From Tricholoma matsutake (Eukaryota > Basidiomycota > Agaricomycetes > Agaricales > Tricholomataceae), in the NCBI GenBank assembly GCA_026075535.2, contig AP026542.1, forward strand, positions 5,084,001-5,148,000: 64,000 bases of DNA, written 5' to 3'. The notes under the pieces were generated by a model. It had not been told where the DNA came from and searched no databases. It was given only the letters and a program-made list of their open reading frames with translations. Positions 10,764 to 22,567 of the stretch are shown here, one piece after another. Made by a program: the position numbers and the translations under genes. Every line of letters begins with the position of its first letter. The first letter of the stretch is position 1.

Positions 10764-12870
10764 ATGCCACCTACCAATCGAGCCGTGATTTTACTTCTGT
10801 TGATAGCCAGTGTGACCTCTGTCTTCGCCTATGTTCCAGCGCAACCTACCAACTCTTCCCAAGCGGCTGCCGCAGGAGGGCTCAATATTACGGATATCTC
10901 TAAGCTGTACCTGGGATGGTACCCGAATGGGTTCGTCTGTCTGCCGTCCCAATCATTCAGCGTCATGCAGATGCCCAATCTTCTGCTAGTGCGGATCAGA
11001 AAAACATATCATACCAGTTGGCAGGAAATGCTAGTAATGGGTTCAGTCAAGTATGTATACATTACGCTTGATCTGACAAAATGTCTCTGACTTGTTCCAG
11101 GGAGTGCTGGTCCATTTCTCTGAGGCAAAAGCCAGTAATTTGACGCCGCCCAGTAAGTCGGAATCTACAGTCCTTCTCTATAGATACTCAAAGTATCTTC
11201 AGCGACAACCCCTTGGATAGCAATGATACCCTGCGATTTCAACTCATCGACTGCATCAATGGAAGAAGACGTTTTCACTCTTGCTCGAGATAAGGGAGCA
11301 AAAGCAGCTGTCAGCACCACCTTTCTTTTTTTCTTTCTCCTTTCGCCTAGATTCAACTGCACCCATCCATAGCTTTTGTACTCGGCGTATTCATTAGCCT
11401 GTGTCATCAATCCAGAGTACGCGGACCCCGCGACTTTCGATCAAGTCTTCGACATATTTTCCACACAAAGTCTAGCGAGCGCCCGACTCATCGAGTACCA
11501 GTTTGGGCAATTCGGTCCGGTCAATGAATCTATATACGCTTTTTACGACTCGAAGCTCCTCAATGATTCCGCGTCTATCGTCAATCAGTCGATTCAGCTC
11601 GGATATCCTGCTGCTCCAGGCTATCTATATGCCATCCTTCAAGCCTATAACTCAACAGTGCAACTTAGCAATACTACCACCAACAATGGGACAAATAGTT
11701 CGTCGAGTACGACAGCTCCAAACGATAAATCTCCAAGCACGGCGCTGGCAATGTATGTTCCCCCTGCTTATGTTTTTAACTGCCTATGGACGCCTGTTTA
11801 GGATAATTCTCTATGCTATCACTGGATGCGTCTCAGCCTTGTTCTGTATAGTCATCATATCAGGGGTATGCCTGTTACTCGTTTGTTGCACGGAAGATTG
11901 ACAGGATTTTCTATCAGGCAATCAGGGCAATTCGTCACCCTGAGCGCTATGGTCCTCGACGGAATGGTGGAAACGGTGCTAGCCAAAGTCGCGCCAAGGG
12001 TCTGACACGTGCCATCCTCGACACCTTCCCTATTGTCAAATTCGGAAGTAGTACATCGGAAGGAAACACTAGCACGCCCGCGCACTCTATACCTAGCAAA
12101 GACGTAGAAACGCTCACCGACAGTCACGCCGAGACTTCTGCAATGGAGCTTCGGGAGTGGGAGATGTTAGATAAGGATGGCAGCGTTGCTCCCTCACCCC
12201 AAGGCGTTACGGCTAGTGTAAAATCGAAGGAAGAGACAGAACAAACACTATCCAAGGATGTGTTGAATTCTGACTCACATCAGGCTGCTGCTCCTGCCGT
12301 CCTCAACAATACCGACAGCTCTCGCCAGGCCGGTTATCTCGTCGCTGAAGGTAGTTATCGAAACACCGTGATTGTTGATGGACACAGGAACGATGTCAAG
12401 CCAGACGCAATAGGGCGAGAGACGTGCCCGATCTGTATTGTGGATTTTGAAGAGGGTGACGATCTCCGGGTGTTGCCCTGTAAAGGCGAACACCGTTTCC
12501 ATCAGGCGTGCGTGGATCCTTGGTTGCTAGAACTCTCGAGCTCGTGTCCCATTTGTCGAGAAGGTGAGATGATGACTTTGCGTACATATAGTGGGATAAC
12601 TAACAGTAAAATACCACTCCAGATTTCCATGCGCTTCAGAAACTCCTATCAAAATCAGATGGCCACGCGCAAGACGATGATTCCGATCACCTCGACCATC
12701 GCCGCTTGCACGGCGGGTCTTCCGCATCCCCTGGAAATCGCTTTTCCCGTTACATTCGTTTTGCTAAACGACGGCACCACGACCGCCGAGATCAGGACGA
12801 GGAAGACCCCACAGACCCTCACACGTCTGACGCCCAGGGGTCATTTGTGCAAGGGCAGAGTCTCTCCTGA
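10764..12870 (+). CDS. PA-TM-RING-H2 membrane E3 ubiquitin ligase (577 aa, 8 exons)
   Basis: Exons: 10764-10930, 10990-11050, 11101-11152, 11194-11309, 11373-11752, 11802-11865, 11918-12563, 12623-12870; introns 41-63 nt, phases consistent. Order of parts: signal peptide (about 1-22), a luminal protease-associated-like domain (VLVHFSE, TPWIAMIPCDFN, FTLARDKGA, then YSLACVINPEY), an Asn/Ser/Thr-rich stalk with many N-glycosylation sequons, one transmembrane helix (about 259-281), then a cytosolic tail with RING-H2 at 450-493 (CPIC..H.FH..C..PWL..CPIC). This architecture is that of the GRAIL/RNF13-type endosomal or Golgi ligases. The substrate is unknown. The tail after the RING is charged and disordered. 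It is convergent with the ataxin-3 gene. Confidence 0.85.
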
Positions 12871-13085
12871 ATTATTTTCATCTCAGATGTGTTGTATATC
12901 ATTAAGCGTTTGCAAAATGTGTACTCTTTCTTTATTGATGCGAGGACAGTATATCCATACCCAATGGACTTCCCTTTAGATTTGTGTAGTACAGTGCAGT
13001 CATGATTCTACCGTAAATTCGAGTAGTAATGACAATCCACTATTTAGCGATACTTTCACATATCTAAATGCCAGCACTTAAGTAA

Positions 13086-15000
13086 CTAAGTCCCAAACCT
13101 GGCCAACCGCCTCTTCCTTAGCTCATCGACACTCACAGCCTCCGCAACAGCACCAGAAGCTGTGTTGTCCGTCGTAGTCATGCTCGTCTCGTCCGATAAT
13201 ACCGACTCCGTGTCATCTTTATCTTGCTCCCCCTCTCTACCTGTAGTTTGATCCGGAAGAGCCGCAGTAGAGGATAAAGAAGAGGGAGGCGCAGGAGTCC
13301 GAGGAGGAAGCAGCTCAGGCAGCTCCCATCCTTCCGGAACGTGTTCCAGGGACGCCTTGAGTGCAGCCTGCAATTCAGCATCGTCATCGTCGTAGACTCT
13401 ATGGCTGACGGCTTGTTCAATTGCTGGGTGCGTGTTCGGCGGACCTGGCGCCTCGACGTCCATATCATCATCGTCCCCATCCTCGTCCATGTTCTGCGCG
13501 TGCCCCTGAATGCGTGCCATGGCCTCACTTTCCTGAATCGCACGGCGTAGCAGCTCCGCATCCTCCTCCTCCTCCCGTTGACGTTCTAGTCGCCTTGCTT
13601 CCAGGGAAGCAGCATCAGGTCCTGTTGCGTTCTCAACCCACAGCTCACGCTGTGCATACTCCTGCTCCTGCCTCATCCGCTGCAGCATTAGTCTGTTCCG
13701 CTCCATGCTAGCCGCCACAGGATCCAGGTCTGCAGGCTGCTCGGCCGAAGTCAACGAGTGCCCGTCTGTGGGTGTCTGGACGCCTGAATTCGAGTCAGAC
13801 GGCGTGTGCGGATCAGACGGTGGGAGGGGAGCAAAGCCACGCATGAGACGGGGAGGGGCGAGAGGTGTGGCCTGGTAGTTATATGATTCGGAGGCTGCTC
13901 CAGGCCTAGGGTTCATCAGAGATGCCTGTAGGGCGGCTTGTAGTTCATAGTCTTCATCTTCAAAGCCTGCAGTCTCCATCGATGGGTCAGAAGCTGATGC
14001 AGAAGTGGCAGAAGGGTTCTGAGTGAATGAGGATGAGTATTGCATATTTGAGAGGGTGCCATGTGGCTCTGGAAGAGTGGATGCAATTTCGTCTGCTTCT
14101 GTACGTGGAAGGGCTATTGGTGCAGATGGGTCTATTTGAGTAACTGCGAAGACAGAATACCCTGTGGGTAAATTTAATAACGGTGATGGCCGTGATAGTA
14201 GATAAAATACCATCGGTTTCTGCCTGTTGCAAAACCATCCCTAGGTATAATTTTCCGACCCACTCTGGGGAGGACAAGGATGAGTTAAGGTTGAACCAGT
14301 GGCCATCTCCTGGGTCGTCATCGATGTTGGGAAAAGCTGGTCCGAAGCGACGGAGTGTGAACCAGTGCTGATCCAAATTCAGAATGAAGGCAAGTTGCGT
14401 ACTAGATGGCTATGAAGATCAAGATTTGAGCGCGTAAAGGACGGCGCTTACTGTGGATGGTGCTGAAAGGGTCGCATTTCCTCTCTCCGCCATCGCGTAA
14501 GGCTAAAGTCAGAATTGAGTTTCCGATGCTAAGCAAAGGCTGAGAAGACGATCACGTTAACCCCCATACACTAAGCGCGTTTTCCAGGACTTGAATCGAG
14601 AAGAAACCTTGAAAGACAGAAAACATGGGTATTGCTTAAAGAATGATGAAAGGGAGGGTCGAACCAGTATCGTCCATGTTGTGACTACTATTCCCAGTGT
14701 TGCTATGATCGTACTGTTCCTCTAGTGTGTCCAAGTTTCTGGCAATATCGGATAGATCTGGCGCTGTGAACTAAGATCGCCAAGTCATGTCACTAATTAA
14801 CCCTTGCAACGCGATCGCTGCAAGAAAAAACTCACGTAATTGCCTTCTGTGGAATGTAAGTCGTCGATGAGCCTGAAGCAAGCCGAAGATCAGATGAACC
14901 TACGCAGTAGTGAGTTGAGTGCGTGCTGAGCACACAACATGGATCCAGGCTGCTGTTTCTCGTGGTATATGATGGATGCTAGACCCTCAAGACCAGCCAT
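13086..15000 (-). CDS. Ataxin-3-like Josephin deubiquitinase with UIMs (527 aa, 7 exons)
   Basis: Exons: 15000-14904, 14846-14836, 14770-14665, 14607-14556, 14502-14452, 14401-14211, 14161-13086. The Josephin domain covers residues 1 to about 185. Catalytic Cys23 is in SMLCAQHALNSLL, His118 in DQHWFTLRRFG and Asn143 in HWFNLNS, the papain-like triad of ataxin-3. Exon 2 is only 11 nt and supplies the conserved QGNY. Three ubiquitin-interacting motifs follow at about 236-252 (ELQAALQASLMN), 368-386 (ELLRRAIQESEAM) and 426-444 (ELQAALKASLEHV), each with acidic lead-in and Ala..Ser core. No polyglutamine tract is present. It edits ubiquitin chains; partners are not inferable. Divergent from the gene at 15377. 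Confidence 0.93.
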
Positions 15001-15376
15001 GTTTGTGGATGGAGACTAAGGTCAGATGGAGTCCAGAGATGGTAGTATGTACTTAGGTCCCCGTCAAAAACGCGTCGTACGCCACTGGCTGACACGTGAC
15101 TTGGAATGCCTTTTTGGGTTGGCTTTTCCGCTTCCCTTCAAAACTTCACATACATTCCCCATTCATGTTTTCCTATTCTAGTTTTACTTCCGGTGACACT
15201 CCAGATTGGCCTTGCGATTTGCAGATCCATGTAATATCGATGTCTCTGGTCAAAAAAAATTTAGTAACGTATATAAATGACACGGTGTCTTCTCGGCTAT
15301 ATTCCCTGCAGATTGCGCGGGCTTCACCCACGCGAGGCGCTCTATAAAGCCTTCACTCCGTCCTCATCCCCCTAGT
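15001..15376. promoter_or_regulatory. Divergent promoter region, ataxin-3 (-) / hypothetical (+)
   Basis: 376 bp between start codons. It contains a palindromic E-box CACGTGAC (15093-15100) and, for the plus-strand gene, a TATA-like CTATAAAG (15342-15349) about 28-35 nt before the ATG at 15377. Assignment is by position only. Confidence 0.45.
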
Positions 15377-16221
15377 ATGTCCAGTCCTGGGTCCGAAATG
15401 GGCTTTTCCAGTATTTGCGTAGAACCTTCTAGCGAACGAGGATCCCCATGCAGTGATTTTGAACCTCTTGATCCAATGGAATGCGATCGTGTGGACGACG
15501 ATGTGGAGGACGATTTTATGTCAGAAGTTCTCCCCAGTGGCCCCATGGTTGGTTGATTCGTTTGTTTTTTTACCTGTCATAAATTTTAATGTGTTAGGAG
15601 GGAGCCTTGGAACCGATGAACCCCGATGCGGATTTTATGGAAATCCGCCGCCGCTTAGAGGCGGCCAGGGCCACAGTCGCACACTGGGAAAATATTATGG
15701 CGGAAAACCGCATCGCCTATTCAAATATGGGTCTGACCTATGGTTCAGTACTCAACCACGAGTATTATAACGAGATGAACGGCTATGTTCCCTTGGCTGA
15801 TGCTGAGTTCGGTGATCTGCCGCCTTTGCTAGAAGCGCCGGATGCCAGAGATGGCATCTCTTCGTTGGTCGAACATGATGCCAGTAAGGGGAAAGGAAGG
15901 GAAGCGGACAACGAGGCAGGAAAAGAGAACGGGGGAGGAAGGGGAAGGAGAAGGGGGAAAAGAAGGACAAGAGACAAAGGAAAAGGCAAGGCTAGGGCCA
16001 ATCCCTATCCGGATCCTCGCGAAAGAGTTCACCTTCGCACATCGTTAGGCCTCGGGTTGCAGCCTTTCTTCCCCAGCTACCTTAGCAATATCGGGGGCTG
16101 CACTGACGATGCGATGGCCGATCTACTGACCAGACTTCGTAATCGCTCCTTGCTTGTTCCAGATGATCACTCTGCCGGTGATCCCAGCGGCTGTGGAGTT
16201 CCTCACCATCAGGATGACTGA
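15377..16221 (+). CDS. Hypothetical acidic/basic low-complexity protein (264 aa, 2 exons)
   Basis: Exons 15377-15547 and 15598-16221; the 50-nt intron has a GTTGGT donor and TTAG acceptor and keeps phase. The N-terminal exon is acidic and Ser-rich (SSERGSPCSDFEPLDPMECD). Exon 2 begins with a possible helix (FMEIRRRLEAARATVAHWEN), and a Lys/Arg/Gly-rich stretch at about residues 155-185 (KRRTRDKGKGKAR) could be a nuclear localisation or nucleic-acid-binding segment. I recognise no domain. The C-terminal end is uncertain: coding-like sequence appears again after 16349 and could be a further exon. Confidence 0.55.
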
Positions 16222-17072
16222 ACCTTTCGAGGCCAAAAGAAAAGCAGGACCAGTCGGTGGTACGATTGCACTATAGTTTAGTGGACGTTTGCATAATCTT
16301 CTATGAATCTTCGACTTGCTGGAATGACGGATCATTTGCTGTTAACAAGTGTCTCGCAGCCTGACCCAGACGATGATCACCCAGGTAAATTTACTAGGTG
16401 GGCACAAAGCGGTATCGATGGTTCCAAGTAAACGGAAAAAAGATCACTATATCTCACAATACGCGCACAAGAGGGTTTTCCACCACCAAGGATCAAAGGG
16501 CCGTCGCCACTTACCGAAACAACCTCCATCAAGCTGAATTTCACCTGGTCCAGGAAGCGTCACGGACCGTCTTCCTTTAGGTGCTTCCTAGGACAATGTC
16601 AGTTTATCATCACCACCGTGATACCACTTCACGCCGAATCATCCTAAACCAGTCTGAATTCACCCTCTGCGGGGTCGAGGCCGCTCGAAACAGGAGCAAC
16701 AGATCAGGCGGAGCCTTGAAAGCGACCGATAATCAGCTCATGCAGCCTTTTTTTATAAGAATATACTCAGCCGTGAATTTCTCCAAAAGCGTCGATTGGA
16801 CCGAAAGTTCCATGTAAGGCATATAACCCCACTAGCGACACCGTCAGTATTATGGATCGTCGTCCATGGAAGACTCGGTATGTGATACACAAAGCTCATG
16901 TAGACACAGCGTACCTTGGTGCAAAAGATCTAGTGCTCACTCCCCTTGGCCTACAATGAAATAGATACAGTTATACCTATTTAACCATGAGTTGCTACCA
17001 TGCTAAAAATCACCGATCAATTTCTCACTAACCTCAAATCCTCCTACGAAGGAGATAACTGTGTCATTGAGT
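16222..17072. other. No clear gene
   Basis: A spliced-looking acceptor at about 16358 followed by PDPDDDHPGKFTRWAQSG could be a 3' exon of the preceding gene or a decayed fragment. It soon meets stops, and no homology is recognised. Confidence 0.3.
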
Positions 17073-17735
17073 TCAGGGCTCAACGGCCGATACCCGTCCG
17101 ATTTTCGTAAGCCCCTTGGTAATAGCTTGTATTTGAGCCTCAGTTTTAGTGAGATTGAAGAGCACGGCTAGCGAGTTTCCATCTTGACGGAACGTGTCGT
17201 TATTGCGAAACATCCCGGCTGTCTTGTCCCACAAAATGACATTGAACGCTTTCTTCAACGGAGTAACCTTGGCGGCGTATGTAACTGCAAGGTCAACTTC
17301 ATTGGGTTGCAAGGTCCGAAGCAGCAACCAATGTTTAGAGTTAGACATATGGCGTTATCTTTCGATGGAGAAAAATGGAACGGTGAACCTTGCGATATAT
17401 ATATCCTGTATATGATCGCATTCGCGGCTGAACTATGTCCTTGTCCATCATCCCTGCCCCCAAACTCTATCGGCACGGTTCATTGAACTGGTCGAATCAA
17501 CCTGGCCCTTGAGGAATGAAATTACCCCAGATTGTCTTCAAAAATTGTAGATCTCCAGCGAGGAGTTGTGAGTGCCAATGAGCGACCAGCATACGAAGGT
17601 GTCGCTGCCTTGGAGTTGATTGGCGGTCGAAAGTACTGCAGAGGGCCGGCAACAGAATCTTGTGTCGAAAACATCAGATTTAAGGCGTTCTTAGATGGAA
17701 GAAGGTCATTCATTCAATGCACCCAGTTCTGTGTG
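17073..17735 (-). pseudogene. Relic of a GH78-like alpha-L-rhamnosidase, C-terminal part
   Basis: Minus-strand pieces in different frames match the order of the six-hairpin catalytic domain. First comes GSDTF..WSLIGTHN (around 17600), then DGQGHSSAANAIIY (around 17440), then LKKAFNVILWDKTAGMFR..DGNSLAVLFNLT (17260-17120). Frames change between the pieces without good splice sites, and no N-terminal two thirds is present. It is therefore read as a truncated, frameshifted gene. Functional enzymes of this family release rhamnose from plant material. Confidence 0.65.
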
Positions 17736-17899
17736 TGAGGGTCTCCTGAAAAGGAGAGACACTAGATCCTAAACCAGAAGCTGAGAAACATACCTGACCG
17801 AAGTCTGGATGGATCGACACGTGGAGCGGCACGTGCACAAACAAAAGGACTCGAACTTCACGAAGCTTCGCAGCAACTCATTACAACTTTGCTTGCCAC

Positions 17900-19010
17900 A
17901 TGATTTTACGGGCTTTCTGCCGTCTTCCCACTGCTCTTCTTTCCGCTCTCCTTCTATTTCTTCCTTATTCCTTGGCGGACAACAGCGAACTTTTCGATTG
18001 TCGAGTCACCGTGCGTGGTGTGAAATTCAACATGATGTCGTTGGGAGGCATGCGTATGGTCAATCGAACGTACGACACGCCCCCCACGACTACGATATAC
18101 TCTTTGCGATTTGACTTATGTGATGACTTGAAGCAATTGTCAGATGTCCCTGAGGGTGATCAGGTACGTCATCATGTGTTGCATGTTTCTTGAAAATTTC
18201 ACCAATGGCCTGTGCACGTAGTGCCCTTCTGGCACAAGAGCATGCCTCACGATAGTAAACCAGAAAAAGGATGAGTCGGATCGTGTAGTTTCCGTAATTC
18301 CCATAGCCCAAACTGCGTCTCTCAATCCCAGTTATCATACTGGTCTATCATGTACGTCCATTACTTCTGGCCCGCTGTCATTCTGTTGAGCCATCCGTCT
18401 AGTACCACCAAAGTTTATCTCGATAAAATTGAATGGATCAGAGTATCCACATCCAATAAATTCGACGTCAACAGCGCAGTCTCTCAATGTTACTTTAATC
18501 TGCGATGAAGCAGAGTCTGAGCCCATATTCAAGTCCTATAGTGGAACGCAGGTACAAGTTGAGTGGAGCACCAAACATGGCTGTCCCCTTCAAGCAGACG
18601 ATGGCGAACCAAAGGACGGCAGCGGTGATAAAGATGCTAACGAACCTGAGAAAAGTGGAACGGTGGGTAGCGGTATTGGATGGTTCTTTCTTGTGTAAGC
18701 GTCAGATGCTCGCTGGCTACATTTTTGCTGACGTATTCTCACTCTTTGATTGGGAATAGGCTTCTACTTGCATTCGCCGCGTATTTCGTATTGGGCGCTT
18801 ACTATAATTACTCAAACTACGGGGCAAGTGGCGCAGACCTTATACCGTGAGGCTGTTTCACAATCGTGTGCACTGACTGAAACCATTCTTGTGTGTAGGC
18901 ATCGCGATTTTTGGAAAGAAGTCCCCTACATGTTCAACGACGTAGTTTCTCACCTTTGTTCTTCCGTTCGCCCGCGACGCTCTAGTCGAGGTGGCTACAT
19001 AGCGGTGTAA
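17900..19010 (+). CDS. ATG27: Autophagy protein Atg27 (294 aa, 5 exons)
   Basis: Exons: 17900-18163, 18222-18351, 18403-18694, 18760-18846, 18899-19010, introns 51-65 nt, all in phase. It is a type I membrane protein of the mannose-6-phosphate-receptor-like fold that helps deliver Atg9 vesicles. Visible: signal peptide (1-26), luminal CRVTVRGVKFN, a cysteine pattern with DLCDDL and CPSGTRACLT, SVIPIAQT, LNVTLICD and VEWSTKHGCP, then an acidic linker, one transmembrane helix (about 225-247, LLLAFAAYFVLGAYYNY), and a short cytosolic tail ending GGYIAV. The tail tyrosine motif fits the YXX-phi sorting signal known in yeast Atg27. Confidence 0.88.
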
Positions 19011-19330
19011 CTCCGATATTGCGAACTCCCCAGGGATCTCTCCCTGTTCACCACTATATCCTCGCGGAATCCCGATACCTGAGATATTTTATGGGTCAAT
19101 TTTTGTTTTGGGAGTCTGTCCGACGTACATACACTACTTTTTTCGCATTTGTAATACAGCATCTTCCTTAGAGCTCGGAGGCTCAGCGCGTCCCAACTTT
19201 GTAATAGTTTGCATTGATCATTTGATGGGATATAATTAACGCGCTGCGTAGCTCTGACAGTGAGAACAACTTCAAATTGCTTTCTGAAGCAAGTCACTCT
19301 GACTTTCTCATATTTATATTATTCCTCTAA

Positions 19331-20618
19331 ATGAGAAAGAAGAAGTGGTATGTCGTGACTGTTGGAAAGGACATTGGGGTTTTTGAGAATTGGTCAGTCA
19401 TCCACTTCCTATTCGTCCAGTGCCGTCGAACAAATTGTCAGGTCGGATGTTCAGCCCCTTATCAGCGGTGTTTCAGGCGCGTTACATGAAAGCTTTTCAA
19501 CAGAAGAAGAAGCTGTAAAAGTTTTCCAACGCCAGTGTGACAAGGGTAACACAAAGATTGTCGGAGGTAAAAGATCGACAACCGTGCGCTTACAGGGTAC
19601 ACCCCAGGCTCGAGCACCGCTGTCATTTCCTATGAACTCGCCCTCAGAGAGGTTTTCCGTACAGGTGCAGCCACCACCAGATGCGTCCGCGCCTCGGACG
19701 GGTTCGTCGGAAATGGCAGCATTTCAGCATTCACCGCGTCGTCGGTCGCGATCGACTTATGATGCCACTTCCCCAGCCCGTTCGATTTCTCCTTCAGTGG
19801 TGCATCCCAATGTGTCCTATACACGAGGTTCATCTTCTTCCGGATTATCCCCCGGTTACCGGCGAGGGATGGCGGGTGCTTTGGTCCGGACACCTACTGA
19901 ACTAGACTCATATCCCAGTGGTGATGAATCAACATCTCATAGAGCGCCCGAGGCAAACACTGATAACCAGTTTGATACGTCGTCCGTTCGAGACATGCCA
20001 ATAACATCCACGCCGGAAAGGACATCCATCATTGCTATGGAAATTCCATCGGATTTGCAGTCATATCCCAGTGGTAATGAGTATAGCACACTACCTCCTA
20101 TGACTGGTTCGATTCTGAGTCCCCTCAGTGCCCCTGGCTTCCTCACTCCAGAGGATTTATCCCCATCTAGACTAAGCAGACGGTCGTCCGTTGCATCATC
20201 CACCAGAAGCCAACAACGTGCTATGTCAAGGTCAACAAGTTCTAGAAACTCTCATTTTCGTCAAAAGGTTTCTTTGCAGCCACTCGTCTATCTTGGCTCG
20301 GCATCACCAGGCGATCACAGTCGATGTCAACATACCTGTCCCCATTGTAAAAGTGTTTCCGTATATACGTCGGGGGGAGTGACCCCAGTCCTATTATCTC
20401 AGCCCATGCATGCTCAAAATGTAATGCATGATCCCATACATGATCCCCGCTCGCCAATGGGCAAGAACAGTATCATCCCTGGTTATGCACAGTTCGTGTT
20501 CTGTCTGTTCCGTGTCATTGGCTGCTACTGACATCCTTATTGCAGCTCCATGTCGTTCGGGCGACCGTCACCCGGTATGAACATTGCAGACCAGATGAGC
20601 ACTCTGTTTATGGGTTGA
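19331..20618 (+). CDS. RNase H1 N-terminal (viroplasmin-like) domain protein without RNase H (394 aa, 3 exons)
   Basis: Exons 19331-19392, 19442-20491, 20546-20618, with introns of 49 and 54 nt in phase. The first 60 residues form a single RNase H1 N-terminal domain: KWYVVTVGKDIGVFENW, then VQPLISGVSGALHESFSTEEEA, which normally binds RNA/DNA hybrids or dsRNA. The remaining 330 residues are Ser/Pro-rich and look disordered, with repeated YPSGDE/YPSGNE blocks and a CPHCKS pair near residue 330. No RNase H catalytic domain follows. In agaricomycetes such N-domain proteins are common; function is unknown. Confidence 0.8.
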
Positions 20619-22186
20619 GTTTGGCCCTGTCAGCTCTCGTTGGGCGATAATTTCTCAGAGGATGTTACTGTACTATGGATGGCCAGGAATTGCAAATATT
20701 TGACTTGTCAATTTCTACAGCCTTCCACAACACATTTTGAGCTCTTATATTGAATCCTATGTCATTTTACCCTTCTCTATGTCTCATAAATATTATATCT
20801 TTTTCTACAAGGTGTAATCCTGGATGACTCATCTGGCTTACTCATCATATTGATGACTGTTGACACTCCTTGACCTCTCCACATATATACATGCAATCAT
20901 GGACCTTTTTGGACACTTTCCTTTTTCCCCACTGCCACTCGTGTTCTGGTACAGTTCTGTATTCCCCTGATTACTGCTTTCCTATACACATTGGTCTTAG
21001 TAACTTTCTGTTCAGTTATCTGAGTGTAGCTTGGCCCTTAGCCAGTGAGCTTTCACAAGGTGGTTGAGCTCTCAGACAATAGGGTTGTTCATGGTAGCCA
21101 TTTTTGGGCCATTTTTGGCTCATTTTTGATTTCATTTTTAATCTCATTTTTCAAGAATGGACTTCAGAATGAGAAGAGAATAAACCTAAAAATGATCATT
21201 TTTGAAAAATCAATCCCTACCCTTGCTTTCACAAAAATGGTTTATTGTTCTTTCAAGCTCTGCTCTGCTAATCTGCCTCATCATTTCAGTCACCACTACC
21301 ATCAATGATGATGCCCCCCTCCCTCACACCTCTACTATAGTGAGTTGGGGTAGTCCAGGTTAGATCAACACAATGACATGAATAATGTATATTATGTAGG
21401 TTGTTGTAAGGGGACAGCCTCCCAGGTATATATGTTTCTCTACCTACTGTTCATACTCTATGGAAACCTCTCATTCATTCCTATCTTACATATCTATTTG
21501 CTATTGTTTGGCTACAGCCTTATACCTGCCAGCTTGCAGTTGTAAGGGCAACCTTACGATCAGAGTCCTAAGAACTCGATACTTGCAAGGGAAAACCAAA
21601 GATTAGATTCAATAACTATTGAACAAGGAAAAGACCCATACCTTGCAAGGGAAAACCAAAGAGAAAACTCTAAGGAGTCTGGTGCAAGGCCAAAGTATAT
21701 ATATGGAAGGCATGCGACGTTCTAAAATACTTGGAGCCCCTTCCATGCTAGCACTAATTCAGATCCAGGGTCATGTTTCCATTTGGGGAGATGGCCATCA
21801 ATCAGTGATAGTTTTCGCATCAGGCCATGCTCAGTAAGTGGTGTCTGCATCAGGCCATGATTGGTAATGGGCGTGCGAAGACATCCTCAATCATTTCCAC
21901 AGGTGCAACGATTGCGCAAAGGCGCAAACTGTGACAACGGCTTGTGCAGGGCTATTGACTGTGAGAATGGTGAGAGTACAATAGAGGCTGATGGATCAAC
22001 ATATCAGACAGTTTGTAGATGGTTGGCGCAAAAGGCGCCTCATTGCGCAAAAGGCACTTTGTTGCACGAACATTTGTGCGTGTGCGGAAACGTTCACAAA
22101 TGTGCGCCAACCATTGTAGGGGCTCGTAAGGTGTTCCCCTTACAGGCACCAAGACAACAATGACAACACAATTCCTCTTGGAATCA
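20619..22186. repeat. Repeat-derived intergenic DNA
   Basis: No gene is supported. A segment at 21337-21420 (TATAGTGAGTTGGGGTAGT ... CATGAATAATGTATATTATG) recurs at 27041-27112 and is the left part of an LTR-like repeat. The stretch 21081-21210 is T-rich, starts AATAGGGTTGTTC, and matches the reverse complement of 45150-45299. A TTGCAAGGGAAAACCAAAGA block occurs twice (21570-21602 and 21643-21663). Confidence 0.5.
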
Positions 22187-22567
22187 TGGATTGTTGTGAG
22201 TCAGAGGGGGGTCTTCTTAAGATCACACACCAGGGAACATGAATAATGTATATTGTTCATGTATGGTAGCAAATGTAAAAAGATTGTTTATGTAGTAAGA
22301 AGACAGGTCCCTTTATAGGGGCCAGCCAAGGCAATAGCATAGAATTATAATATATACAAATGCAGGGTCAAGCCCCAGGTCACCACACCCTCCCCCTTAG
22401 GCTTTGTCCAGGGGAGAAGCACAATGTTTTGAGTAAGAGAATGACCTTGAAGAGGATCGTCGAAGATATGGGTATTGTTGGGGTACAACAATGCAGTCAG
22501 TTTGTTTATAAAAAAACATGACAACCTTATTCGGGAGGGTCATCAGGGATGTGGGTATCATTGAGGT

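Noticed and set aside
10900..11200. Frameshifts in the PA-RING gene suggesting a pseudogene
   Set aside because: Introns at 10931-10989 and 11153-11193 with GT..AG ends restore one continuous frame.
13086..14213. Glutamine-repeat tract in the ataxin-3-like protein
   Set aside because: No run of consecutive Gln is present; only UIM-related Ala/Gln/Ser patterns.
21081..21215. Third hAT element with TAGGGTTG termini
   Set aside because: A weak inverted end (CAATCCCTA) exists, but no 8-bp duplication was found.
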